NCBI GenBank assembly: GCA_947591115.1
Contig: CANQCX010000037.1
Span: 1-12,462, forward strand
Length of the DNA: 12,462 nucleotides
Direction: 5' to 3'
Origin: an uncultured Lachnospiraceae bacterium
GTDB lineage: Bacteria; Bacillota; Clostridia; Lachnospirales; Lachnospiraceae
Numbering within the stretch: position 1 is the stretch's first letter; each line of letters begins with the position of its first letter. A program made the translations under genes and the position numbers. The notes beneath the pieces were generated by a model. The model was not told the origin of the DNA. It searched no databases and was given only the letters and a program-made list of their open reading frames with translations. Positions 1 to 7,005 of the stretch are shown in pieces.

Positions 1-392
1 CCGAAAAACAGAATATGTACCTCCGCCAGATCCGCGCAGTATTGAATCTCCTCAGAAGAAAACCGGAAATTAAACGGAACCGCGATCGCTCCCGTTTTTA
101 AAATTCCAAAATAAATCGGAAGCCATTCCAGACAGTTAAACATCAGGATCGCAACCCGATCCCCTTTTTGGATTCCGCGGCTCAGCAGCATATTTGCCAC
201 CCGATTGGCTTTCTCGTCAAAAATCGACCATGTAATTTCTCTCCGATACGGAACGGTTGACGTCTGCTGAACCAGATCGTATTCCTTCCATGTAATCTTC
301 CTGCGGTCGTTCATCGTTGGATTTAATTCCACCAGCGCAACCTCGTCCCCATATAATTTGTGATTTCTCTCCAATAAATCAGTTACCGGCAT
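1..392 (-). CDS. Acyl-CoA synthetase (AMP-forming), N-terminal part, cut by window edge
   Basis: The N-terminal 130 residues of an AMP-binding (ANL superfamily) acyl-CoA synthetase, which activates a carboxylic acid to acyl-AMP and then acyl-CoA in the cytoplasm. Visible hallmarks are the early T-W-(S/K) segments, then GDRVAILM (about residues 77-84) and the stretch NCLEWLPIYFGILKTGA (86-102) followed by PFNFR, which is the conserved entry to the adenylating domain. The phosphate-binding loop and catalytic C-terminal domain lie outside the window, so the substrate cannot be told. ATG at 392 is preceded by AAAGGAGT, a good ribosome binding site. It starts 44 bases after the Nudix stop with no promoter seen between, so it is probably the next gene of the same transcript. 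Family assignment is confident; substrate is unknown. Confidence 0.85.
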   Translation of the reverse strand, partial: MPVTDLLERNHKLYGDEVALVELNPTMNDRRKITWKEYDLVQQTSTVPYRREITWSIFDEKANRVANMLLSRGIQKGDRVAILMFNCLEWLPIYFGILKTGAIAVPFNFRFSSEEIQYCADLAEVHILFF

Positions 393-436
393 TTTGATAC
401 TCCTTTTGTATAGTTTTTGCTTTTACACTTCTAAAA

Positions 437-1324
437 TCAATCGGACAGGCTGAGCAACCGCTCCCGAAGGAACGGAACAAACGCGTCCGACTCAAAAATG
501 CGAAGAAAGTTTTCTTTGTCCACCCACCGGAACGCAATCGTTTCCTGTTCCTGCAAAACGACGCTGTCCTTTGGAATATCCGTATAGCAGACATATCCTC
601 GGTAGATCACGCGTTCCGTCGTAATCCGATACGTCGGAATCAGGTTTTTCGCCAGAATTCCCGTTTCTTCCAAAAGCTCCCGTTTGGCGCCCTGTTCAAA
701 GGTTTCGCCCCTTAAAACAGAACCTCCGGCGCTGCTTTCCCACAATCCCGGAAAATTCGGTTTCCCAAAATCCCGCTGGGTAAGCAAGATCGTCCCATCC
801 CGATGCATGACAAACACATCGACGACCGCATGACGGTACTGCGGCGGAATTGCCTCGCCCCGTATCAGTCCGACCATCGCAAGCGTTCCGTCCGGATAAT
901 AGGCATCCCAGATCTCCGGTTCTTTTTTCCAAAATTCGCGGACACATTCCACCAGACGCGGATGCAGGTACGGATACGTCAGTTTTTCGGGCAGCTCCTC
1001 AAAAAAGGCGATTTCTCCAATCTCCGATTCCGGAAGCGCCGCAAGCTCCGAAACCTCCCCGTAATAAAGCATTGCGTATGTGGTAATAAAATATACGCAG
1101 ATTGGAATCAGATAGAACGTCTTTGCTCCGGTTTCCTCATAAAGTTCCCTCCGCGCCGTTTCCAGAATGGATTCGCCCTCTTCCCGGTGACCTCCCGGCA
1201 GCTCCCACGTATCGCGCGCCTTGTGCCTGCACAAGATCCATTTTCCCTGATACCGGCATACGATTACCGCGATCTGCAGCAATTCTTCTCTGACGTCCTG
1301 CTTCTGATATAATTGAATTTCCAT
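437..1324 (-). CDS. Tandem Nudix hydrolase (two complete Nudix domains)
   Basis: A 295-residue cytosolic protein with two full Nudix boxes (GX5EX7REUXEEXGU). The first is at residues 45-67 (GGHREEGE...RELYEETGA) and the second at 201-223 (GGSVLRGE...RELLEETGI). Both keep the metal-binding REXXEE glutamates, so both domains look catalytically intact. The first half resembles MutT/YtkD-like NTP pyrophosphatases (CRHKARDTWELPGGH). The second half, with LTQRDFGKPNFPGLWESSAGG, resembles the IPP-isomerase/YfcD-like branch. A single Nudix domain is usually about 140-170 residues, so this is a fusion or duplication. Substrates cannot be read from the sequence; candidates are oxidised nucleotides or other nucleoside diphosphate-linked metabolites. 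The ATG at 1324 has only a close G-run (GGGGGAAT) ahead of it. It lies 69 bases after the transporter stop, probably in the same transcript. Confidence 0.85.
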   Translation of the reverse strand: MEIQLYQKQDVREELLQIAVIVCRYQGKWILCRHKARDTWELPGGHREEGESILETARRELYEETGAKTFYLIPICVYFITTYAMLYYGEVSELAALPESEIGEIAFFEELPEKLTYPYLHPRLVECVREFWKKEPEIWDAYYPDGTLAMVGLIRGEAIPPQYRHAVVDVFVMHRDGTILLTQRDFGKPNFPGLWESSAGGSVLRGETFEQGAKRELLEETGILAKNLIPTYRITTERVIYRGYVCYTDIPKDSVVLQEQETIAFRWVDKENFLRIFESDAFVPFLRERLLSLSD

Positions 1325-1393
1325 ATTCCCCCAACTGCTGCAGCTCCTGCAGACTTGATTGCCCTTTTCTCCTCTTTGGTTTTGGAGGAGCGG

Positions 1394-2788
1394 TCAGATT
1401 CCCAGCGACTTCAGGAATAAAACCGCCAGCATGACCGGCGCGACAAATTTGACCATAACTACATACAGCCGCTTCCGTCCCATTTTGCATCCGGTCTTTT
1501 CTACCTCGTCAATGATCGTTTTCGGCGTTACGACCCATCCGACCAGAATACAGGTTCCGATCGCTACCAGCGGCATTAAAATATTATTGCTGGCATAATC
1601 CATAAGATCCAGAATCTGAGCTGTTGCCCCGTTCGGAAGCGGCAGATCGAAATAGAAGAAATTATATCCCAGACATACCGCCAGTCCCGCAATCAGCGCA
1701 ATGATAAGCTCAATGACCGCCGCCTTTACCCGCGACAGATGAAATTTATCCATCAAGCTGGAAACCACCGCCTCCATAATCGATACGGCGCTGGTCAGCG
1801 CGGCGAAAAGCACCATAGCAAAGAACACGACGCCAATGATATTTCCGATAAATCCCATTTCGGAAAATACTTTCGGAAGCGTAACAAACATCAGTCCCGG
1901 GCCGGACGCGCTCATCCCATCCGTTCCCGCGAACGTGTATACCGCCGGTATGATCATGACGCCCGCCAAAAACGCTACCAGCGTGTCAAAAATTTCGATC
2001 TGATTGATGGAGGTTTTTAAATTTGCATCGTCATGCACATACGAGCCGTAGGTAATCATGATTCCCATTGCAACGCTTAAACTAAAAAACAACTGTCCCA
2101 TCGCATCCAGAAGCACCGTAAAAAACTTCGAAAGCGTCATCCCTTTAAAATCCGGAATCAAATAGATCCCCAAACCCTGAATTCCGGTTCTGGTAACGCC
2201 GTCGCTGTCCGTATCGTTCAGCGTAAGGGCAAATACGGCAATTACCACCACAAATACCAGCAATATCGGCATCAAAATCTTAGACAACGATTCGATTCCA
2301 CGATTGACTCCGCGGAAAATAATAAACGCCGTCGCCGCAAGAAACAGAAGGAACAGTACAATCGGCTGGGTATATCCCGATATAAATCCTTCAAAATATC
2401 CGTCCTGCGCGGCAGACGCGCCGTTTCCCGTAAGATATACCAGAAAGTATTTGATGACCCATCCGCCGATCGCGCAATAATACGGAAGAATAATGATCGG
2501 TATCAGACAGGCGATCACGCCCAGTCCCTTCCATTTCGGGTTCAGCTTTCCGTAGGCGGTCAGCGGACTCTGTTTGGTCTTTCTTCCGATTGCGATCTCC
2601 GTTAAAAGAAGCGTAAAACCAAACGTCAGCGCAAGCACAATATAAACGGCGAGAAACATTCCTCCTCCGTCTCTTGCCGCCAGATACGGGAACCTCCAGA
2701 TATTTCCCAAGCCAACCGCGCTGCCCGCCGCCGCAAGCACAAATCCAATGGAACCCGTAAACACATTTCTTTTTGTCTCTTTTTCCAT
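1394..2788 (-). CDS. Sodium-dependent transporter, NSS/SNF family
   Basis: A 464-residue polytopic membrane protein of the neurotransmitter:sodium symporter family (LeuT fold), which imports amino acids or similar solutes using the Na+ gradient. The family signature GSAVGLGNIWRFPY is at residues 22-35 in the first membrane helix, where it forms part of the Na+ and substrate sites. Hydrophobic segments then continue to the C-terminus. The length and early end fit the shorter bacterial members (MhsT/Tyt1 style, about 11 helices) rather than LeuT with 12. Substrate is not predictable. ATG at 2788 is preceded by GAGGAG at a rather long spacing (12 bases), and no better in-frame start is seen. It begins 30 bases after psd, suggesting co-transcription; supplying an amino acid such as serine for lipid synthesis is possible but only inference. 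Confidence 0.92.
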   Translation of the reverse strand: MEKETKRNVFTGSIGFVLAAAGSAVGLGNIWRFPYLAARDGGGMFLAVYIVLALTFGFTLLLTEIAIGRKTKQSPLTAYGKLNPKWKGLGVIACLIPIIILPYYCAIGGWVIKYFLVYLTGNGASAAQDGYFEGFISGYTQPIVLFLLFLAATAFIIFRGVNRGIESLSKILMPILLVFVVVIAVFALTLNDTDSDGVTRTGIQGLGIYLIPDFKGMTLSKFFTVLLDAMGQLFFSLSVAMGIMITYGSYVHDDANLKTSINQIEIFDTLVAFLAGVMIIPAVYTFAGTDGMSASGPGLMFVTLPKVFSEMGFIGNIIGVVFFAMVLFAALTSAVSIMEAVVSSLMDKFHLSRVKAAVIELIIALIAGLAVCLGYNFFYFDLPLPNGATAQILDLMDYASNNILMPLVAIGTCILVGWVVTPKTIIDEVEKTGCKMGRKRLYVVMVKFVAPVMLAVLFLKSLGI

Positions 2789-2818
2789 ACTGATAACAAA
2801 CTCCTCATTACTTATTCT

Positions 2819-3682
2819 TTACTGATTCTTTCTTTCCGGCGTTTGCGAAACGCCGATCGGTTCGCCAAGCTTTACCGGCACCTCCAACCCTGCCGACGTC
2901 GCTCGAAACACCTGCTCCGGCAGCGATGCGGCGTCTTTTTGCAAAAGCACCACGATCGTAGAGCCGCCGTATAAAAATCTTCCCTTTTCCTGTCCTCTGC
3001 AAACGGTCTGCTTCCCATGATAATTGAAAATTCGTCCCACCAGCATGGCCCCGACCTCCATCTGGATGACCCTGCCGAAATTTTCGGTATTCAGCACCGT
3101 ATATTCCCTGCAGTTTTCCGAGAAAACAGGAATCGATTCCAAAGCGACCGGCCGCACTGTATGAAGCCGTCCGCTGATAAAGTGATTCTCTCCCTTTTTG
3201 CCGCTGTCAATATAGCAATATCTGTGATAATGATGGACGCAGAGACGAAACACCAGACAGATTCCATCCTCATATTCGCGGTAGATCGGATTCCCGCCCA
3301 GCAGAGTTTTGACAGAATACCTGCTTTGTTTGACCGGAATTACCATCCCGCGCCGGATGCGGTAAGCGCTCAGCAATCCGTCGCAGGGTGCGATCAAAGC
3401 CTCCGGCGTCTGCTCCACCGGACGTCTGTCCGCGCGTATCTTTCTGCAAAAGAAATCGTTAAAGCAATGAAATTCCTGTGCTTCATAATCATCCATAGAA
3501 ATGCCGCAGCGCCGGATAAACGGGCCGATCAGAGTCTTTGATGCCGGCGCATCCAAAAAAGCTCCCGCCGCACAAGAGATCGGTCTTGCGCTTAGAATTT
3601 TGAGTAATATGCGTCCTGCCGCATGGCGGTACAAAATATTCAACATAAAACCGTCCGGTTCCGGTCTTATTGGTTTTTCCAT
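2819..3682 (-). CDS. psd: Phosphatidylserine decarboxylase proenzyme
   Basis: Converts phosphatidylserine to phosphatidylethanolamine at the membrane, using a pyruvoyl group made by self-cleavage. The cleavage motif GGST is at about residues 239-242 of the 287-residue form (YGGSTIVVLL); its serine becomes the pyruvoyl prosthetic group. PCDG near residue 99-102 supplies the catalytic Asp, and the HHYHRY cluster near 150-155 supplies the His, completing the known Asp-His-Ser triad. The Ala/Gly-rich N-terminal region and FNDFFCRKI are typical of the clostridial type. I chose ATG at 3682, which has AAAGGG at good spacing; a TTG at 3688 two codons earlier is possible but sits too close to that site. 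It follows pssA by 18 bases, so substrate production and use are encoded together. Confidence 0.95.
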   Translation of the reverse strand: MEKPIRPEPDGFMLNILYRHAAGRILLKILSARPISCAAGAFLDAPASKTLIGPFIRRCGISMDDYEAQEFHCFNDFFCRKIRADRRPVEQTPEALIAPCDGLLSAYRIRRGMVIPVKQSRYSVKTLLGGNPIYREYEDGICLVFRLCVHHYHRYCYIDSGKKGENHFISGRLHTVRPVALESIPVFSENCREYTVLNTENFGRVIQMEVGAMLVGRIFNYHGKQTVCRGQEKGRFLYGGSTIVVLLQKDAASLPEQVFRATSAGLEVPVKLGEPIGVSQTPERKNQ

Positions 3683-3700
3683 ATCCAACCCTTTCCGCCG

Positions 3701-4393
3701 TTATGTCAGCCAAAGCGTGAGCAAAAGCGCAAGAAATTCCGCAAATCCCACTCCCGTAAGCACTAAAACACCCGCCAGTCCCGGTTTTCTGACCTGAATC
3801 TTAGATACGAACAGAAAGGAGGTAACCAGCATCACGCCAAAGTATACTAATGTAATGTCCTTCGGTATCAGATATTGAAACAACAGAACGGTAGGAAACA
3901 GCAATGCTGCAGAAGTAACCGGAAGTCCGGTAAAATATTTTCGCCCCCCTGTTTCCGTTTTCTGCCGTTCTTCTTCCGTTACATTAAAGTAGGCAAGCCG
4001 GATCAGGGTTGCCAGCGTATACCAGATCAGGATCAGATATAAGAGGATCTCTTCCGACAAAACAAGATGGTTTCCCTGATAAACAGCCGGAATCTCCGAA
4101 ATCGTCGGACAAACCCGAATCATCGCATTCCCGATACATGCCGGAAGCACGCCAAACGCAACAAGATCCGACAGGGAATCGATCTGAACGCCGTATTTTT
4201 TCTCAAACTCCGTCCTGTTTTTCTTGGTTCTTGCCACCCTTCCGTCCAACGCATCGCACAATCCGCAGAACAGGAGAAAAAACACTCCGATATACGGATG
4301 TCCGGACTGCTGGAGGGAAACTACAATTCCCAAAACGGCTGATACCAAAGATAAATACGTCAGCCAAACGGTATAATCAAATACTCCGATCAT
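3701..4393 (-). CDS. pssA: CDP-diacylglycerol-serine O-phosphatidyltransferase
   Basis: Makes phosphatidylserine from CDP-diacylglycerol and L-serine. The CDP-alcohol phosphotransferase motif is complete: D47, D50, G51, A54, R55, then G68, D72 and D76 (DALDGRVAR ... GVQIDSLSD). The gap between AR and the second G is 12 residues, longer than the 8-9 of the consensus. The motif FGVLPA and the later RLAYFNV and YFTGLPVTSAA fit PssA rather than phosphatidylglycerophosphate synthase. The 230-residue length and several hydrophobic helices are normal. Its ATG overlaps the stop of the upstream membrane gene (ATGA, 4390-4393), with GAGGG seven bases ahead, implying coupled translation. psd follows 18 bases later, so serine is routed to phosphatidylethanolamine. 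Regulation is probably through the upstream operon promoter. Confidence 0.93.
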   Translation of the reverse strand: MIGVFDYTVWLTYLSLVSAVLGIVVSLQQSGHPYIGVFFLLFCGLCDALDGRVARTKKNRTEFEKKYGVQIDSLSDLVAFGVLPACIGNAMIRVCPTISEIPAVYQGNHLVLSEEILLYLILIWYTLATLIRLAYFNVTEEERQKTETGGRKYFTGLPVTSAALLFPTVLLFQYLIPKDITLVYFGVMLVTSFLFVSKIQVRKPGLAGVLVLTGVGFAEFLALLLTLWLT

Positions 4394-5427
4394 TTCATAA
4401 CCCTCTTCTTTTTCTGTATGGTATAAAGAAAACCGATCAGGACTGTTACCGCACTAACGATCATGCAGATATAAAACGACAGTCCCCTGCTGATCAACTC
4501 CAGATTTATCGCTTCCGCTTCATTAAAAAACTCACGAAAGCCGTCAATTAAAAGATAATCCGCTACGCCCATTCCGCCCGGGATCGGAATACTGTAGGTG
4601 CCGATCGTGACAAAGCTCTGCGTCAGCCAGATATCCGGCGCCTTTTCGATTTGGCCGCCAATACCCAGATAAACAAAAGCCGTTACGGAAATCTGGGAAA
4701 CCCTCTGCAGCAAGTTGAACAGATACGCTTTGACAAACATCGCTTTATGGTCTGCCATGATCGCCGCGCACTCCCGATATTCTTTCATGACATGGTACAG
4801 CTTATGCTGTTTTTCCCGTTCTCTCCGAACGATATGCAGCTTTTTCCCGATTCTTAAGAAAAACAGACTGATTCTCTCCAAAATGCGCGGTTTTACGATC
4901 AGCATGAAAAAAGCGGCCGCCAGTACGATCAAAATCAGATATCCCAGTACAATCAACACCCTGCCCAAAAGATGAAAATGAAAAAAAATGGACGGGCGGA
5001 GTAAAAATCCCACAAAACCTACCGTCAAAAGCGCCAGCGTATACATGATCAGGTTCAGCACCAAAGTAATGGTCGAAACCGCTCCGGGAATCCCGTCCTT
5101 GATCATAAAATACGCGCTTGCCGGCTGACCGCCTGTCGCAGACGGCGTGATCGCGGAAAAATAAATATCCGCTGCCGAATATAAAAATCCTTTTCCAAAG
5201 CCTCTCCGATAACCCAGCGCACGCGCGATGCAAAGAATCGCCATTCCCTCAAATACGATAAATCCAAGCATACCTGCCGCTGCGGCGATCATCCAGCCTG
5301 CCGAAGCAGTCTGCAGCGTCTCCATAAGCTGCGGCAAAGAAAAACTTTCGTTTCCGGAGACTACCGCCCATACCGTAAGAAGCGCCAGCGCTAAAAAAAG
5401 CACGCTCCATAGTTTTCCTTTTTTCAT
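4390..5427 (-). CDS. Flippase-like/lysylphosphatidylglycerol synthase TM-region family membrane protein
   Basis: A 345-residue integral membrane protein of the LPG_synthase_TM (YbhN/AglD-like, UPF0104) family. Two conserved signatures are visible: TPSATGGQP (94-102) and PIPGGMGVAD (281-290), with about eight hydrophobic helices around them. In MprF the equivalent membrane part flips aminoacyl-phospholipids; stand-alone members such as this lack the soluble aminoacyltransferase domain and are thought to move or handle lipids or lipid-linked sugars. No transferase domain is present here, so the name synthase would be misleading. The reading frame stays open to a start at 5481, but ATG at 5427 makes a 4-base ATGA overlap with the PAP2 gene and leads straight into the first helix (KKGKLWSVLFLALALL), so I chose it. 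It is coupled to pssA downstream in the same way. A lipid-transport role is inference from the operon. Confidence 0.88.
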   Translation of the reverse strand: MKKGKLWSVLFLALALLTVWAVVSGNESFSLPQLMETLQTASAGWMIAAAAGMLGFIVFEGMAILCIARALGYRRGFGKGFLYSAADIYFSAITPSATGGQPASAYFMIKDGIPGAVSTITLVLNLIMYTLALLTVGFVGFLLRPSIFFHFHLLGRVLIVLGYLILIVLAAAFFMLIVKPRILERISLFFLRIGKKLHIVRREREKQHKLYHVMKEYRECAAIMADHKAMFVKAYLFNLLQRVSQISVTAFVYLGIGGQIEKAPDIWLTQSFVTIGTYSIPIPGGMGVADYLLIDGFREFFNEAEAINLELISRGLSFYICMIVSAVTVLIGFLYTIQKKKRVMK

Positions 5428-6089
5428 ATAAGATCCGTCTCCAATTTTTCTTTTTTTAACGGAATCCGTCCGGAAATCCACAAACCGATCTCCACTGCCG
5501 CCACCCCTCCAATGATATCAACCAGCACATGCTGTTTGACCAATACGGTCGAAGCAAATACAAATAACGTCATGACCAGCATAGCCGGTGCGTACCAGCG
5601 CGGAACATTTTTCAGCTTTAACGCTCCCCGAAAACAAAACCAGCTTTCCAGACAATGAATGGACGGAAACAAATTATCCGGAGCATCCATGCGGTATATC
5701 AGCGCGGTCAGACTGTACCAGATTCCCCCTCCCTGCAAAGACTCCACACTGGGACGGAGACCTTCCATCGTCGTCGGGAACAGGATAAAACACGCCATCG
5801 CGATGAGCTTTGCAATGAGCTCTCCCAGAAAAAAGCGGAGGCAGACATCCTTTTCGCCCCTGCCGATCATCACAAATCCGACGATCCACTGAACATACGC
5901 AAGGATATAAAACACAATAAAAAACGGAACAAACGGCAATGCCCGATCCAACGGAGCCGCAATACAAGAATGCTCCAGTCCGGAAGTAAACATGCGTGTT
6001 CCAAAATACGCGAGACCGTTTACTGATAAAAGAAGTGCAACCATGCCCCATGCATAGACCGGCATAATTCCAAGTAAACGCTTTTTCAA
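5424..6089 (-). CDS. PAP2-superfamily membrane phosphatase (AUR1/PAP2_3-like)
   Basis: A 221-residue membrane protein of the PAP2 (phosphatidic acid phosphatase type 2) superfamily. The active-site motifs are recognisable: RP at 112-113, PSIH at 142-145 (catalytic-site His145), and S180-x5-QH187-VLVD191, the nucleophile His with its Asp. The usual Arg of SRx5HxxxD is Thr here (STVLVKQH), as in the AUR1/PAP2_3-like branch. It could dephosphorylate phosphatidic acid, phosphatidylglycerophosphate or undecaprenyl diphosphate, or act as a head-group transferase; the sequence does not decide. I place the start at TTG 6089 because GGGAGGT (6096-6102) sits seven bases ahead; a GTG at 6104 would precede that site. 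It is the first gene of the lipid operon and is joined to the next by an ATGA overlap. Confidence 0.85.
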   Translation of the reverse strand: MKKRLLGIMPVYAWGMVALLLSVNGLAYFGTRMFTSGLEHSCIAAPLDRALPFVPFFIVFYILAYVQWIVGFVMIGRGEKDVCLRFFLGELIAKLIAMACFILFPTTMEGLRPSVESLQGGGIWYSLTALIYRMDAPDNLFPSIHCLESWFCFRGALKLKNVPRWYAPAMLVMTLFVFASTVLVKQHVLVDIIGGVAAVEIGLWISGRIPLKKEKLETDLI

Positions 6090-6127
6090 TCTGCTACCTC
6101 CCACAAACTCCCGATATATCTAACGGT

Positions 6128-6156
6128 ATTTTACCATCATATCCTGTTTTTTTCCA
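6128..6156 (-). promoter_or_regulatory. Candidate sigma-A promoter of the lipid operon
   Basis: On the minus strand TGGAAA (6151-6156) and TAAAAT (6128-6133) are separated by 17 bases, about 40 bases upstream of the PAP2 start. The -10 is good and the -35 is weak (4 of 6). It is the only reasonable pair seen in this gap and would drive the run of genes to the left edge. Confidence 0.45.
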
Positions 6157-6157
6157 C

Positions 6158-6206
6158 AAAAAAATACAGATTCATAAAGAAATAAGAATTTATGGGAAAT
6201 ATTTCC
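6158..6206 (-). terminator. Weak possible terminator after the metallophosphoesterase
   Basis: Just past the stop at 6211, on the minus strand, come the perfect 12-base palindrome GGAAATATTTCC (6195-6206), a 6-base-pair hairpin CATAAA/TTTATG (6173-6194), and, eight bases further, a run of seven T (6158-6164). The stem is short and AT-only in its middle, so read-through into the lipid operon remains possible. Confidence 0.25.
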
Positions 6207-6210
6207 TATT

Positions 6211-6930
6211 TTAATCCTCTTTTTGCCGCGAATAAAACTCCTGCCCCGTATCCAGACAGATCGCCGCTAATCTTCCTTCCGGAAAGCATGCTCCGCAATC
6301 TATCGCAATGTGGCGGTTTTTTCGATATATGAAACCCGGATTGGGATTTCCTTCAATGGTCTGCGTCGGCGTATGCCCCGTAACCAAATAAATATCCTCA
6401 TAATACGTTTGCTCATAATCCGTCCGCGTCCAGATCAATTCCTCTATGGAATAGTCCTCCAGCTCTTTTTCCGGCGCATAATTTCCAAGACCGGCATGTA
6501 CCAGCAAATAGTCCCTGCCCGCTGCCGTAAGCTCTTCATAGACGGAAAAATCCTTGATAAAATCAATGACATTCTGTTTTTCTTCGCGGCTCAGCTTTTT
6601 AAATTCTTCTATTGTCGTCTGACTGCCATTATACTGCCATGCGATCAGATGCTCCAGCATCGTCTTCTCAAGCTCTTCCAGCGATTCCTCTGTGATCTCC
6701 TTCATCAGAAATTCCAGACATTCTAATGCCATAAGCTCATGATTCCCCGCTATGCATATGCAGTTTGGCATCTGCATCAGCTTCAACAGCGTTTTTATCG
6801 GATGCGGCCCCCGATCGAGCACATCTCCTAAAATATACAATTGGTCTGTTTCTTTTAGTCCGATTTTTTCCAGCAATTCCAAAAAAAGCTCATATTCGCC
6901 ATGAATATCCGATATAACATATGCAGCCAT
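6211..6930 (-). CDS. Metallophosphoesterase, PPP (Ser/Thr phosphatase-like) family
   Basis: A 239-residue cytosolic calcineurin-like phosphoesterase. All the metal-site motifs are present in order: DIH at 8-10, GDVLDRG at 35-41, GNHE at 62-65, VHAG at 144-147 and GHTPT at 185-189. This arrangement matches the PPP branch that includes PrpE/ApaH-like enzymes (protein phosphatase or dinucleoside tetraphosphate hydrolase); the substrate cannot be fixed. The segment 77-125 is an acidic, helical insert between GNHE and VHAG. I start at ATG 6930, where the family-like sequence AAYVISDIHGEY begins and AGGGGGG lies about ten bases ahead; an in-frame ATG at 6969 would add 13 residues with no domain match. 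It follows the lipoprotein gene by 75 bases and may share its transcript. Confidence 0.9.
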   Translation of the reverse strand: MAAYVISDIHGEYELFLELLEKIGLKETDQLYILGDVLDRGPHPIKTLLKLMQMPNCICIAGNHELMALECLEFLMKEITEESLEELEKTMLEHLIAWQYNGSQTTIEEFKKLSREEKQNVIDFIKDFSVYEELTAAGRDYLLVHAGLGNYAPEKELEDYSIEELIWTRTDYEQTYYEDIYLVTGHTPTQTIEGNPNPGFIYRKNRHIAIDCGACFPEGRLAAICLDTGQEFYSRQKED

Positions 6931-7005
6931 AATCAGGAGTCCCCCCTTACGTCCACAAGATACGGTCATGATTCTTCCAATCGGTAAGCTGAACGGTTTG
7001 AAAGC

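Noticed and set aside
803..1312. A 169-codon plus-strand open frame
   Set aside because: It lies entirely opposite the tandem Nudix gene, is rich in Arg, Pro and Phe, has no domain-like pattern and no ribosome binding site of note. It is a shadow frame.
1334..1391. CTGCAG repeats and a CTCCTC/GAGGAG hairpin between the transporter and Nudix genes
   Set aside because: The stem is 6 base pairs with no T-run on the minus strand, so it is not a convincing terminator; the CTGCAG pair is short and probably chance.
3017..3541. A 174-codon plus-strand open frame
   Set aside because: It is opposite psd, whose catalytic motifs are all present, and its translation shows no recognisable family.
4009..4551. 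A 180-codon plus-strand open frame
   Set aside because: It crosses the pssA/flippase-like junction on the opposite strand and its composition is that of an antisense shadow.
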